Assembly (NCBI RefSeq): GCF_014648895.1
Contig: NZ_BMRZ01000003.1
Coordinates: 434,001-498,000, forward strand
Source: Streptomyces tanashiensis
GTDB lineage: Bacteria > Actinomycetota > Actinomycetes > Streptomycetales > Streptomycetaceae
Direction of reading: 5' to 3'
DNA: 64,000 bases
In this document: positions 54,757 through 62,924 of the stretch, one piece after another
How positions within the stretch are numbered: the stretch's first letter is position 1
Layout: every line of letters begins with the position of its first letter
Made by a program: the position numbers and the translations under genes
The notes under the pieces: generated by a model
Databases searched by the model: none
What the model was told of the DNA's origin: nothing
The model's input: only the letters and a program-made list of their open reading frames with translations

Positions 54757-56421
54757 ATGCGGCCGTTGACCGAGAGCGACCCGCGGGGGGTCGGTCCCTA
54801 CCGGCTCCTCTACCGGCTGGGCGAGGGCGGCATGGGCCGCGTCTACCTGGGCCGGTCGCGGGGCGGCCGGACGGTCGCGCTCAAGGTGGTGCACGGTGCG
54901 CTCGCCGGCGATCCGGGGTTCCGGACGCGCTTCGCCCGCGAGGTGCGGGCGGCCCAGTCGTTACGCGGCGCCGGCACGGTCCCGGTCCTCGACGCCGACC
55001 CGGACGCGGAGGTGCCCTGGCTGGCCACCGCGTACGTCCCCGGTCCCGCGCTGTCCGAGGCGGTCCTGGCGCACGGACCCCTCCCCGAACCGGCCCTCTG
55101 GCGGCTGCTCTCCGGCCTCGCCCACGCCCTCGACGGTGTGCACCGGGCGGGGCTCGTGCACCGGGACGTCAAACCGTCCAACGTGCTGCTCTCGCCGTCC
55201 GGCCCCCTGCTCATCGACTTCGGCATCGCCCGCTCCGCCGACGAGACGGCCCTGACGGGGACGGGCCTGGTCGTCGGCTCGCCCGGTTTCATGTCGCCGG
55301 AGCAGGCGGAGGGCCGGACGGTCGGTCCCGCGGCCGACCTCTTCTCGCTCGGCGCGGTGCTGGCGTTCGCGGCGACCGGGCGCGGGCCCTTCGGTGGCGG
55401 TTCGGTGGCGGAGCTGCTGTACCGGCTCGTCCACCACGAGCCCGACCTCGCCGGGGTCGAGGGGCCGTTCGCGGAGCTCGTAAGGCGCTGTCTGGCCAAG
55501 CGGCCGGACGACCGCCCGCCGGTGGCCGAGCTCGCCGCGACGGCCGACGCGCACCGGGAGGAGTCGGGGAGCTGGCTGCCGGCTCCCGTGGTCGCGGCCA
55601 TCGCGCAGAAGGCGGAGGAGCTGCTCAACGCGGAGGCGGAGATCGAGCCGGAGCCGCAGCCGGACCCGCGGTCCCGGCCGGTCGCGGCGGAGAGCGCCGC
55701 CGAGTCGGGGCCGGGCGCCGTGACCGTCGCCCTGCCGCCCACCGCGCCGCCCCGGACGGCCGTCCTGCCCGCGCAGGAGCCCGGGGAGCGGCCCGCCGGG
55801 AAGCCCGCCCCGCGACCCTCCGTACCGACGCCCGCCCGGCCCTCCGCCGCGCCCCGCAGCCGCGCCGCCGTCCGGGGTCCGGAGGCCGAGTCGCGGGCCC
55901 GCGCCCGCTCGACGGGGGTGCCGACCGCGCGGGAGCGCGCCGTACGGGCGCTGACCACGGGTCTGGGGAGGCCCCTGTTCGGGTTGTTCTACCTGGTGCC
56001 GATGGTGGCCTTCCTCGTGGGCGGGATCGACCTCCTGAGCCGGGCGGAGGCGTACCCCTCGCTCTCCGACCAGGCGCAAGGCCCCTACCAGTGGGCGATG
56101 AACGACTGGTGGCGCGTCCCCGCCACGCTGCTCCTGATCGCCGCGATGGTGGGGCTGCACGGCTACCGGGGACGGCTGGCCACGGTCCGGGCCGGCAGGG
56201 TCCGGCTCTGGTCGGCGGGGATCGCCTTCTACTGGATCGCCCTGATCGCCGTGCTGACCCTGCACCTCCTCTGGTACCTGTTCGTCCACAACGGCTATGA
56301 CTATGCCGAGCACGGCGGGCAGCACTGGCTGTGGTGGGTGGCGATCCCGGTGCTGGTGCTCGGCGGCGGTGTCTCCCCGCTGGTCCTGGTCATGTCCCTC
56401 ATCCGCCTGTTCAAGGCGTGA
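54757..56421 (+). CDS. Membrane Ser/Thr protein kinase (Hanks type)
   Basis: The 554-residue protein has a kinase domain (about 10-270) with the Gly loop LGEGGMG, Lys43 in VALKVV, catalytic HRDVKPSN (Asp137), DFGIA at 154-158 and GSPGFMSPEQ. A disordered Pro/Ala/Arg-rich linker (about 300-400) follows, then four membrane helices (LFGLFYLVPMVAFLVGGIDL to LVLGGGVSPLVLVMSLIRLF). Having the membrane part at the C-terminus with several helices differs from PknB-type kinases with one helix and PASTA domains. The start 54757 has a GGGGG ribosome site. Confidence 0.94.
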   Translation: MRPLTESDPRGVGPYRLLYRLGEGGMGRVYLGRSRGGRTVALKVVHGALAGDPGFRTRFAREVRAAQSLRGAGTVPVLDADPDAEVPWLATAYVPGPALSEAVLAHGPLPEPALWRLLSGLAHALDGVHRAGLVHRDVKPSNVLLSPSGPLLIDFGIARSADETALTGTGLVVGSPGFMSPEQAEGRTVGPAADLFSLGAVLAFAATGRGPFGGGSVAELLYRLVHHEPDLAGVEGPFAELVRRCLAKRPDDRPPVAELAATADAHREESGSWLPAPVVAAIAQKAEELLNAEAEIEPEPQPDPRSRPVAAESAAESGPGAVTVALPPTAPPRTAVLPAQEPGERPAGKPAPRPSVPTPARPSAAPRSRAAVRGPEAESRARARSTGVPTARERAVRALTTGLGRPLFGLFYLVPMVAFLVGGIDLLSRAEAYPSLSDQAQGPYQWAMNDWWRVPATLLLIAAMVGLHGYRGRLATVRAGRVRLWSAGIAFYWIALIAVLTLHLLWYLFVHNGYDYAEHGGQHWLWWVAIPVLVLGGGVSPLVLVMSLIRLFKA

Positions 56422-56430
56422 GGCGGGGCC

Positions 56431-57468
56431 TCACACCGCGATGTACGTGACGGGGTCCGTGCCCGCCACGGGCTCCGCGCGGCCGAGCTTCACCAGCCGG
56501 CGGAGGTGGGCCTCGGCCTCGCTGACGGCGATGTTCCGGGAGCCGTAGGGGATCTGGTCCCAGGGGCGGTTCCACTCCATGCGCTCGGCGAGCTGCCACG
56601 GTGTGAGCGGGACGGCGAGGAGACCGAGGAGGCCGGTGAGGCGCTCCTCGTGGTGGTCGAGGAGTTCGCGGACCCGGCCGGCGGCGTCGGTGAAGGCGTA
56701 CTGGTGGGCGGGGAGGACCTCGGCGACGCCGAGGCGGCCGATGCGTTCGAGGGAGTCGAGGTAGTCGCCGAGGGGGTCGGCGGCGGTGGCGTCGTCGGGG
56801 TCCTCGTACAGACCGATGTGCGGGGAGATCCCGGGCAGCAGGTGGTCGCCGGAGAAGAGCCGGCCGTGGCCGGGCAGCCGGGAGGGGTGCTCCTCCTCCA
56901 GGTGGAGGCAGACGTGCCCGGGGGTGTGGCCGGGCGTCCAGATCGCGCGCAGGCGTCGTCCGGCCAGGTCGAGGAGCTCGCCGGGGACGATCTCGCGGTC
57001 GGGGAGGGCCGAGCGGAGGCCGGGCAGGGTCCGCATCCGGCCGGAGGCGCGGGCGGCGCGCAGCGGGGCGATGTGGTCCTCGGGGGCGCCGACGGTGGCC
57101 AGTTTGCGGGCGAGGTAGTCGAACCAGGTGCCGGGTTCGGCCTCGCGGGTGCGGCGGACGACGGCCGTGTCGGCGGCGTGCATGGCGATCCAGGCCCCGG
57201 ACTCCTCGCGGACCCGGCCGGAGAGTCCGTGGTGGTCGGGGTGGTGGTGGGTGATGACGACTCCGTGGATCTCCTGGACGGAGAGGCCCAACGCGGCGAG
57301 TCCGGCGGTGAGTTCGTCCCAGGAGGCCGGGTCGTCCCAGCCGGTGTCGACGAGGACCGGGCCGCGGTCGGTGTCGAGGACGTGGACCAGGGTGTGGCCC
57401 AGCGGATTGTCCGGGATCGGCACCCGCAGGGACCAGACGCCACCGCCGTGCTCGGTCACCTGGGTCAT
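56431..57468 (-). CDS. MBL-fold hydrolase with C-terminal winged helix
   Basis: The 345-residue enzyme has the motif VVITHHHPDHHGLSG (metal site), further ligands in IWTPGHTPGHVCLHL and LFSGDHLLPGISPH, and a winged-helix-like end (MEWNRPWDQIPYGSRNIAVS, EAHLRRLVKLGRAEPV). This arrangement matches the glyoxalase II/LACTB2-like hydrolases that act on thioesters. A half-site of the operator seen at the aldehyde dehydrogenase gene lies upstream (57512-57523), which suggests it belongs to the same side-chain oxidation regulon. Confidence 0.93.
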   Translation of the reverse strand: MTQVTEHGGGVWSLRVPIPDNPLGHTLVHVLDTDRGPVLVDTGWDDPASWDELTAGLAALGLSVQEIHGVVITHHHPDHHGLSGRVREESGAWIAMHAADTAVVRRTREAEPGTWFDYLARKLATVGAPEDHIAPLRAARASGRMRTLPGLRSALPDREIVPGELLDLAGRRLRAIWTPGHTPGHVCLHLEEEHPSRLPGHGRLFSGDHLLPGISPHIGLYEDPDDATAADPLGDYLDSLERIGRLGVAEVLPAHQYAFTDAAGRVRELLDHHEERLTGLLGLLAVPLTPWQLAERMEWNRPWDQIPYGSRNIAVSEAEAHLRRLVKLGRAEPVAGTDPVTYIAV

Positions 57469-58101
57469 GAGCGTCCTCGTCTCTGTGTACCGGTACGGCC
57501 ATTGCCCACCATAACTAGAACTGACTACTCGTCAGAAGAGCTTGAGGTGTCGAGCCTTCCACCCGCCTGTGACCTGCGTCCCAGCCGTGGTGGTTGGCCG
57601 TTGTCGGTCGACCCCGGCTCCCGTCGCACGGCCCACAGGCGGCCCGAGCGATGGTCCCCTTGGGTGTTGCCGCATACGCGTCCGAGGTCGACGGTGGCCC
57701 GGTCGCGTCAGCTCGCGCCTCTCCGGTGCCGCAGGCTGGATCCGCTCGCATGTGGCGAGCGACTGGCCTGTTGGGGGAGTGGACGCCCAGGCAGCAGCGG
57801 AAGACGAAGAAGCGCTGACTCTCGGAGCTCCCGAGTCCCGGTGCCAGGATCAGTGCAGATTGAGCCCCGGATGAAGAGTCCGGCGCTCAACGTGTCGGCT
57901 GTGGCGGACCAGCTCGTCCCGCTTCATCTCGCACGGCGAGAACCAGTCGTGGCGTTGGATGCGCGGGCCATTGTGGGGGCCGGATGCGCCCGTGCTCCTG
58001 GCCGGGAGGGATGGTGAGGAGCACGAGCGGAGGCGGGCAAGGGGAGAGCGGCCGTTCGGCTCACGGCAGCCTCTCCGCGCGAATGGAACGGGTGGATTTT
58101 T
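57469..58101. other. Non-coding edge of an island
   Basis: These 633 bases begin with the promoter region of the MBL hydrolase gene and then carry no convincing gene. An open frame at 57870-58017 (48 codons, MKSPALNVSAVADQLVPLHL) has a plausible composition but no relatives known to me. The remaining frames are broken. Operator-like words at 57512-57523 and 57529-57537 match those at 60932-60943 and 60961-60969. Confidence 0.5.
57512..57523. promoter_or_regulatory. Operator half-site TAACTAGAACTG (left)
   Basis: This 12-base word, followed 5 bases later by TCGTCAGAA, recurs upstream of the aldehyde dehydrogenase gene at 60932. It lies 44 bases upstream of the MBL hydrolase start. One half of a KstR-like site (TAGAAC) is present; the other half is missing here. 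Confidence 0.45.
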
Positions 58102-58563
58102 TCACGGAAACGGAACGTGCAAGAGATAGCCGCTAACTGTGTAGTAGCCGACCGTGTCTATCTCGAAGGGATTCGATGAAATCCTGGCAGGGGTGGACCC
58201 TGACTTCTGAAGTTGGCATGCACTCGCGTAGGCGGCTGGCCATTCAGACCGCCCGATAGTGCAGGTCCAATCGTACCAACCTGCAGCCAAATAGATATCC
58301 CTGCTGGCTTGGCTACCGTTTACGGGAGTGCTTTGCTGCTCCAGTTGGACCCACCATGAGTAGGTACCCGCAGCAAGGTAGATGCTCCGCTGTACGCTGG
58401 CTGTATTTCCAGGAGTGTGCTCCAGCCAGAGTGTACGCGACAGCGTGGCCGGCTGACTTGCTGCGTCTGCTGGCAGGGCTCCCGGTAGGAGAGTCATAGT
58501 GAAGGCTGCGGCCAGAGCCGATATCGACCGAGAAAGGTGCGTTCTCAAGTTATTGCGCCTCAC
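58102..58563 (-). CDS. Secreted protein with IYLAAGxYxW repeats, copy B
   Basis: The 153-residue protein has a signal peptide (about 8-35, ISALAAAFTMTLLPGALPAD) and two or three repeats of the motif R-x-IYLAAG-x-Y-x-W (RSIYLAAGTYSWWVQL, RDIYLAAGWYDWTCTI), preceded by a related SRTLWLEH. Two Cys (WTCT, SACQL) probably pair. No database family is recognised. The GTG at 58563 (after GAGAA) is chosen because a longer reading would run through the preceding gene. It is the downstream member of a two-gene operon with the copy at 58599. The DNA is lower in GC than its surroundings. Confidence 0.75.
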   Translation of the reverse strand: MRRNNLRTHLSRSISALAAAFTMTLLPGALPADAASQPATLSRTLWLEHTPGNTASVQRSIYLAAGTYSWWVQLEQQSTPVNGSQASRDIYLAAGWYDWTCTIGRSEWPAAYASACQLQKSGSTPARISSNPFEIDTVGYYTVSGYLLHVPFP

Positions 58564-58598
58564 TTCTCTTTGGTATTCAGTAATGAAATCTCGCCATT

Positions 58599-59105
58599 CT
58601 ATGCGGGGCGGGGGACCAGCACGCCACCAAAGGTGTATGAAGCGCCGGAGGATCCAGCCGGCGGTCGCCACCACGTACTAGCGAGGTAAGCGGGTCCGAA
58701 TTGATCCAGGCTGCAATTTTCGTAGTAGGCCAGCAGGCCGTCCCCGAGTCGCTTGGTGAGGACGGTGCAAGTCCAGTCGTACCAGCCCGCAGCCAAGTAG
58801 ATCGTTCGATGGTTTTCGGGTGTGACCCGGATGCCTGTCGCGCTTTCGTAGACCCTGTCGTACCACTCGTAATTCCCGGCGGCCAAGTAGATGCGTCGAG
58901 TCACCGATGCAGGTTCCGGTGCCGGAGAGCCATCCAGGTTTCTGAGCCAAATATCTCGAGTAAGGTACGCGGGTTCTGCTGCGGCAGCGGCCGCGCTCGC
59001 CCCGCTCCTCGTACCGGCACCTTCAGCGGTGGCCGAGGCGGTGGGCAGCACGAAGAGCGTCAGAGTGGCAGCGGCCATGGCCGCGAGTGCTTGTCCCTTC
59101 AACAT
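58599..59105 (-). CDS. Secreted protein with IYLAAGxYxW repeats, copy A
   Basis: The 168-residue protein has a signal peptide (LAAMAAATLTLFVLPTASAT) and an Ala-rich spacer, then TRDIWLRN, RRIYLAAGNYEWYDRV and RTIYLAAGWYDWTCTV, the same repeat as its neighbour. Two Cys (WTCT, ENCSL) sit in equivalent places. The ATG at 59105 follows GGTGAGCCC. The two proteins clearly arose by duplication. Their role is unknown; a repeat of about 35 to 45 residues with aromatic ends suggests a small beta-repeat surface or toxin-like protein. Confidence 0.8.
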   Translation of the reverse strand: MLKGQALAAMAAATLTLFVLPTASATAEGAGTRSGASAAAAAAEPAYLTRDIWLRNLDGSPAPEPASVTRRIYLAAGNYEWYDRVYESATGIRVTPENHRTIYLAAGWYDWTCTVLTKRLGDGLLAYYENCSLDQFGPAYLASTWWRPPAGSSGASYTFGGVLVPRPA

Positions 59106-59199
59106 GGGCTCACCGTAAGCGACTTGATGCTGCGGCGTGCGAAGTTGATCCATCGCGGGGTCATCCGCCTCCGCCGTGCCCTGGTGACCTCAGGTTCAG

Positions 59200-59960
59200 C
59201 GGGCACGCGCATTCCCCGGGGGGCTTCTGCGATAGCGCGCTGCGCTGCGGCCGCGCTTCGGCGTTCGACGGCAGCGGGCCCCTCAGTCGCTGCGAGCCGC
59301 TCGAAGTCCTCTGCACGAGCGAAGCGTCGAGTGGCCCGCACGGCACCCTTTTCCTCGGCCGCCTCGGTGCCGCCACCACCGACCCTGCCGTCCTCGCCTC
59401 CCCTCAGTGGACCGCCGCGTGGCGCCGCGCCCGGACGATCGGCTACCACCCCGGCGACGCCGGCGTCACCGTCGTCGACCTCGACAACCCCCGCCGCCGT
59501 CGCTCGGGCCCAGGCCACCCCGCCGCCGACCGTAACCGTGGCCACCACGCGCGGGCAGCAATGGATCTACCGGGGCGCCATGCGCTCCGTGAACGCCGTC
59601 CGTGTCGGTGTCGACATCAAGTCCACGATGTCCTACGCCCGGTGGCTCCCCGGCACCGGAACCCTGGCGGACCTGCCGGACACCGTCCGCGCGCTCGCCG
59701 AGAAGAAGCCGTCCGCCGCCCGACCGGTGCCAGCGCCATGGCCCTGCCCGCGCCGGCCGGGGGTGGGGAGTGCCGTTACCGCTCGCCCACCTACCTGGAG
59801 CGTGGCATCGCCATGGCGGAGCAGCGCATCACCGAAGCCGCCAGTGGGGTCCGCGCCACGGTGTACCGGGACCGGCCCCCAGGGCGCGGGCAAGTCCACC
59901 GGCGCCCGGATGCTGCTGCGGGTCATCGAGGGCATGAGTAGGGACCTGCGGCGCACGGGC
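59200..59960 (+). pseudogene. Broken bifunctional DNA primase/polymerase
   Basis: The plus strand carries pieces of a mobile-element prim-pol. In one frame it reads AATTDPAVLASPQWTAAWRR and TIGYHPGDAGVTVVDLDNP. After a frameshift near 59490 it reads ATPPPTVTVATTRGQQWIYR and AVRVGVDIKSTMSYARWLPG, then ALAEKK. Near 59770 it returns to the first frame with CRYRSPTYLERGIAMAEQ. A P-loop remnant GPQGAGKSTGARMLLRVIEG follows near 59880 in another frame. The order matches integrative-element replication genes of Streptomyces; at least two frameshifts make it non-functional. Confidence 0.75.
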
Positions 59961-60034
59961 CGCCGATGGCCGCCGCCGAGCAGTGGCTCGACCCGTGGTT
60001 CGAGCGCTGGGAGCCCGCCACGTCCGCCGGCTGA
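59961..60034 (+). pseudogene. C-terminal fragment of an unrecognised protein
   Basis: Codons from 59965 read AAAEQWLDPWFERWEPATSA to a TGA at 60034, with no start or upstream frame. It directly follows the primase/helicase remnant and probably belonged to the same mobile element. Confidence 0.4.
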
Positions 60035-60115
60035 GGGCTACGGGCCGTCAGAAGTCATGCTTCATCGGCCGGATATGGTCGAGGCGCTCTTGCGGACCGA
60101 TCCTACGCTGGAGGC

Positions 60116-60755
60116 ATGGCCACCGATCCCTTGTTGAGACAAGGCCCCGACTCGACGGATCTGGTCCTGCGTGCCGGCCCGACCGGGCCGGTGTGGAACG
60201 CGCTGATCTCGGTGGGGCCGGCGCTGTTCACTCCGCTCGCCTTGGGCGGGCCGACCCTGGTCGTCGCCCTCTGGATGGCGCTGGCCGGGGCGCGGGCGTC
60301 GACCGTGTTCGTGGTGGTGGGGGCGATCGCCGGGCTGGAGTACCTGGGCGCTGGCCTTTTCCCGGGCCCGGGACATCCTGCGGGTGGAGTTCGCGCCGGG
60401 CAAAGTGCCCGCGTCCCTGCGATTGGTCCGGGCCGCCGGGCCGGACGTCTGGCTGCCCGTCGAGACCCTGCGCGAGGTGCGGCTGACGCACAAGGTGGTG
60501 GAGCCGTACCAGGGGGACTACAAGCCGGCCGAATCCACGCTCGCGCTGGAACTCGTCCTACGGGACGCCCGGGAGCGGATCGCGCTCCCGTTCGCCGGCG
60601 ACCCGCAGCGGCTCGCCGACGCGTTGAAGGCTCTGCTCGGCCCGGCCGGGGTCGTGGTGGTGCTGCGCACCGAGCGCAGCACGCGCGATCGGCCGCAGCC
60701 CAACTCCCGCTGGACCTCCGGTGGTTCGGCCTCGGCCGGCTCGGGTGGCGGCTGA
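60116..60755 (+). pseudogene. Frameshifted membrane protein
   Basis: The frame from ATG 60116 gives DPLLRQGPDSTDLVLRAGPT and two membrane segments (WNALISVGPALFTPLALGGP, STVFVVVGAIAGLEYLGA). It then loses sense near 60346. The sequence continues in the next frame as LAFSRARDILRVEFAPGKVP, PETLREVRLTHKVVEP and LVLRDARERIALPFAGDPQR to a stop at 60755. One extra base in the GGG run at 60346-60348 explains the break. It is either a real mutation or a sequencing error. The whole reading is a two-helix protein with a PH-like soluble part; function unknown. Confidence 0.7.
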
Positions 60756-60870
60756 CCCCGGGCTGCCCGTGGCGCTCCCCGGCCGGGAGCGCCCGTCGAT
60801 GCAACCGGCGGCGGGTGGTGCGGGGCAGATGGCCCACAGGCGGCCCAGGCGGCCCAGGCGGCATGACGAC

Positions 60871-60905
60871 GGCCCCCACCAGTGGAAAAGCTGCTGGTGG
60901 GGGCC
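60871..60905 (+). terminator. Terminator after the frameshifted gene
   Basis: GGCCCCCACCAG (60871-60882) pairs with CTGGTGGGGGCC (60894-60905) around an 11-base loop, followed by GGTTT. It protects the aldehyde dehydrogenase promoter from read-through. Confidence 0.8.
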
Positions 60906-60931
60906 GGTTTGGCCTCACGTCTGGCCAAGTG

Positions 60932-60969
60932 TAACTAGAACTGGTATCAGTTCTGAAGCATCGTCAGAA
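60932..60969. promoter_or_regulatory. KstR-like operator upstream of the aldehyde dehydrogenase
   Basis: TAACTAGAACTG (60932-60943) merges into the dyad AGAACTG-GTAT-CAGTTCT (60938-60955). Within it, TAGAACTGGTATCA (60936-60949) fits TnnAACnnGTTnnA with one mismatch. TCGTCAGAA follows at 60961. The site is 53-90 bases before the start codon, so control of the dehydrogenase/ferredoxin operon is inferred. Confidence 0.5.
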
Positions 60970-61021
60970 AGTGGCGGTGTCAGGAACTCAGGGAAATCCA
61001 TCTCCTCGGGAGGCAGCGGTC

Positions 61022-62485
61022 ATGACCGAGCTTGTGGAGCACGGAAAGCTGTTCATCGGCGGGGAGTTGACCGAACCGCTCGGCGACGGGGTCATCGAGG
61101 TGATCTCCCCGCACACCGAGCAGGTCATCGGCCGTGTCCCGCACGCCTCCCCGGCCGATGTCGACCGGGCCGTGGCCGCCGCGCGCCGGGCCTTCGACGA
61201 AGGGCCCTGGCCCCGGATGACGGTCGAGGAGCGGATCGCCGTCGTCACCCGCGTCAAGGACGCGATCGCCGTGCGGTACGAGGAGATCGCGCGCTCCATC
61301 AGCGCGCAGAACGGCTCCCCGTACTCCTGGTCCGTCCTCGCCCAGGCGCTCGGCGCGATGATGGTCTGGGACGCGGCGATCACCGTCGCCCGGGACTTCC
61401 CGTACGAGGAGCGGCGCGGCGGTGTCCTCGGACCGCTGCTCGTGCGGCGCGAGCCCGTCGGTGTCGTCGCGGCCGTCGTCCCGTGGAACGTTCCGCAGTT
61501 CACCGCCGCCGCCAAGCTGGGGCCCGCCCTGCTCGCCGGCTGCACGGTGATCCTCAAGCCCTCGCCGGAGTCGCCCCTCGACTCGTACATCCTCGGCGAG
61601 ATCGCGGCGGAGGCGGGCCTCCCGGAGGGGGTCCTGTCGATCCTGCCCGCCGACCGCGAGGTCAGCGAGTACCTCGTCGGCCACCCCGATGTCGACAAGG
61701 TCTCCTTCACCGGCTCGGTCGCCGCGGGCAAGCGGGTCATGGAGGTCGCCTCCCGCAACCTCACCCGCGTCACCCTCGAACTGGGCGGCAAGTCGGCCGC
61801 CGTGATCCTGCCGGACGCGGACCTGGACACCGCGGTGGCCGGGATCGTCCCCGCCGCCTGGATGAACAACGGGCAGGCGTGCGTGGCCCAGACCCGGATC
61901 CTCGCGCCCCGCGCGCGGTACGAGGAGATCGCCGAGGCCTTCGCGGCGGCGGCCGGCGCGCTCGTCGTCGGAGACCCCCTCGACCCGGCCACCCAGGTCG
62001 GCCCGCTCGTCGCCCGGCGGCAGCAGCAGCGCTCCCTCGACTACATCGGGATCGGCCAGGCGGAGGGCGCGAAGCTGCTCACCGGCGGCGGCCGTCCGGA
62101 CGGCCTCGACCGGGGCTGGTACGTCGAGCCGACCCTCTTCGGCGACGTCGACAACTCCATGCGGATCGCCCGCGAGGAGATCTTCGGACCGGTCATCTGT
62201 CTCCTGCCGTACGGGGACGAGGCCGAGGCGCGGCGGATCGCGAACGACTCCGACTTCGGGCTCAGCGGCAGCGTCTGGACCGGGGACGTGGAGCACGGCA
62301 TCGACTTCGCCCGGGGCGTGCGCACCGGCACCTTCAACGTCAACACCTTCAGCCTCGACATGCTCGGCCCCTTCGGCGGCTACAAGAACTCGGGCCTGGG
62401 GCGGGAGTTCGGCCCCGAGGGCTTCGGCGAGTACCTGGAGCACAAGATGATCCACCTCCCCGGCGGCTACGAGGGCGGGGTGTGA
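61022..62485 (+). CDS. NAD-dependent aldehyde dehydrogenase
   Basis: The 487-residue enzyme has the family catalytic residues: Asn156 (VVPWNVPQ), Glu253 (TLELGGKSA) and nucleophile Cys287 (NNGQACVAQ). A late FGPVICLLPYGDEAEA and PFGGYKNSGLGREFGPEGF complete the fold. Being one base from a ferredoxin gene and near P450-related operators, it may oxidise an aldehyde formed during steroid side-chain oxidation, such as the C26/C27 aldehyde. Substrate not proven. The ATG at 61022 follows GGGAGGCAGCGGT. Confidence 0.94.
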   Translation: MTELVEHGKLFIGGELTEPLGDGVIEVISPHTEQVIGRVPHASPADVDRAVAAARRAFDEGPWPRMTVEERIAVVTRVKDAIAVRYEEIARSISAQNGSPYSWSVLAQALGAMMVWDAAITVARDFPYEERRGGVLGPLLVRREPVGVVAAVVPWNVPQFTAAAKLGPALLAGCTVILKPSPESPLDSYILGEIAAEAGLPEGVLSILPADREVSEYLVGHPDVDKVSFTGSVAAGKRVMEVASRNLTRVTLELGGKSAAVILPDADLDTAVAGIVPAAWMNNGQACVAQTRILAPRARYEEIAEAFAAAAGALVVGDPLDPATQVGPLVARRQQQRSLDYIGIGQAEGAKLLTGGGRPDGLDRGWYVEPTLFGDVDNSMRIAREEIFGPVICLLPYGDEAEARRIANDSDFGLSGSVWTGDVEHGIDFARGVRTGTFNVNTFSLDMLGPFGGYKNSGLGREFGPEGFGEYLEHKMIHLPGGYEGGV

Positions 62486-62718
62486 TGGGGGACCGCTGGC
62501 ACGTCGAGGTCGACCGGAGCGTCTGCATCGGCTCCGGCATGTGCGTCAACCACGCCCCGGGCGGCTTCCGCCTCGACACGGCCCGCCAGTCCCACCCGGT
62601 GGAGCCGGAGGCGGACGCGGGCGAACGCCTCCTGGCGGCGGCGGAGGGCTGCCCGGTGGAGGCGATCCTGATCACCCTGGCGGACGGCGGGGAGCCGGTC
62701 TTCCCGCCGGAGGAGTAG
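62485..62718 (+). CDS. 3Fe-4S ferredoxin
   Basis: The 77-residue protein matches P450-associated ferredoxins: VCIGSGMCVNHAPGGF holds two ligands (Cys14 and Cys20), and the third is Cys56 in AAEGCPVEAI, the three-cysteine pattern of a 3Fe-4S cluster. It would donate electrons to the P450 at 43610. Its ATG overlaps the aldehyde dehydrogenase stop by one base (TGATG). Confidence 0.93.
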   Translation: MGDRWHVEVDRSVCIGSGMCVNHAPGGFRLDTARQSHPVEPEADAGERLLAAAEGCPVEAILITLADGGEPVFPPEE

Positions 62719-62830
62719 CCGGACCGGCGGGCCCCCGCAGCCGGTCCGGCGGACTTCCGTAGCGGGTCCGGCGGGCTCCCGCAGCCGGTCCGGCGGGCCC
62801 CGGTGGCCGGCCCGGCGGGCCCCGCCACCG
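62719..62830. repeat. Tandem GCAGCCGGTCCGGCGGGC repeats
   Basis: Four to five copies of a unit of about 22 bases, GCAGCCGGTCCGGCGGGCYCC, follow the ferredoxin stop. They start near 62719, 62738, 62761, 62781 and 62806. Some copies are degenerate. Together they form a GC-rich, possibly structured tail between two transcripts. Confidence 0.65.
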
Positions 62831-62924
62831 GCCGCCCCCGCCGTCGGAACCGCCGTGACCTGCGCGTACCGCGTGTGTGAGACTCCCTCGGCACACGTAC
62901 GTACGCGCAGGGAGCGGGGCAGGC

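Noticed and set aside
58564..58674. Longer start for the downstream secreted repeat protein
   Set aside because: The extra 37 residues overlap the end of the preceding gene and lack signal-peptide character; the GTG at 58563 begins the signal peptide region and lies 35 bases after the neighbour's stop.
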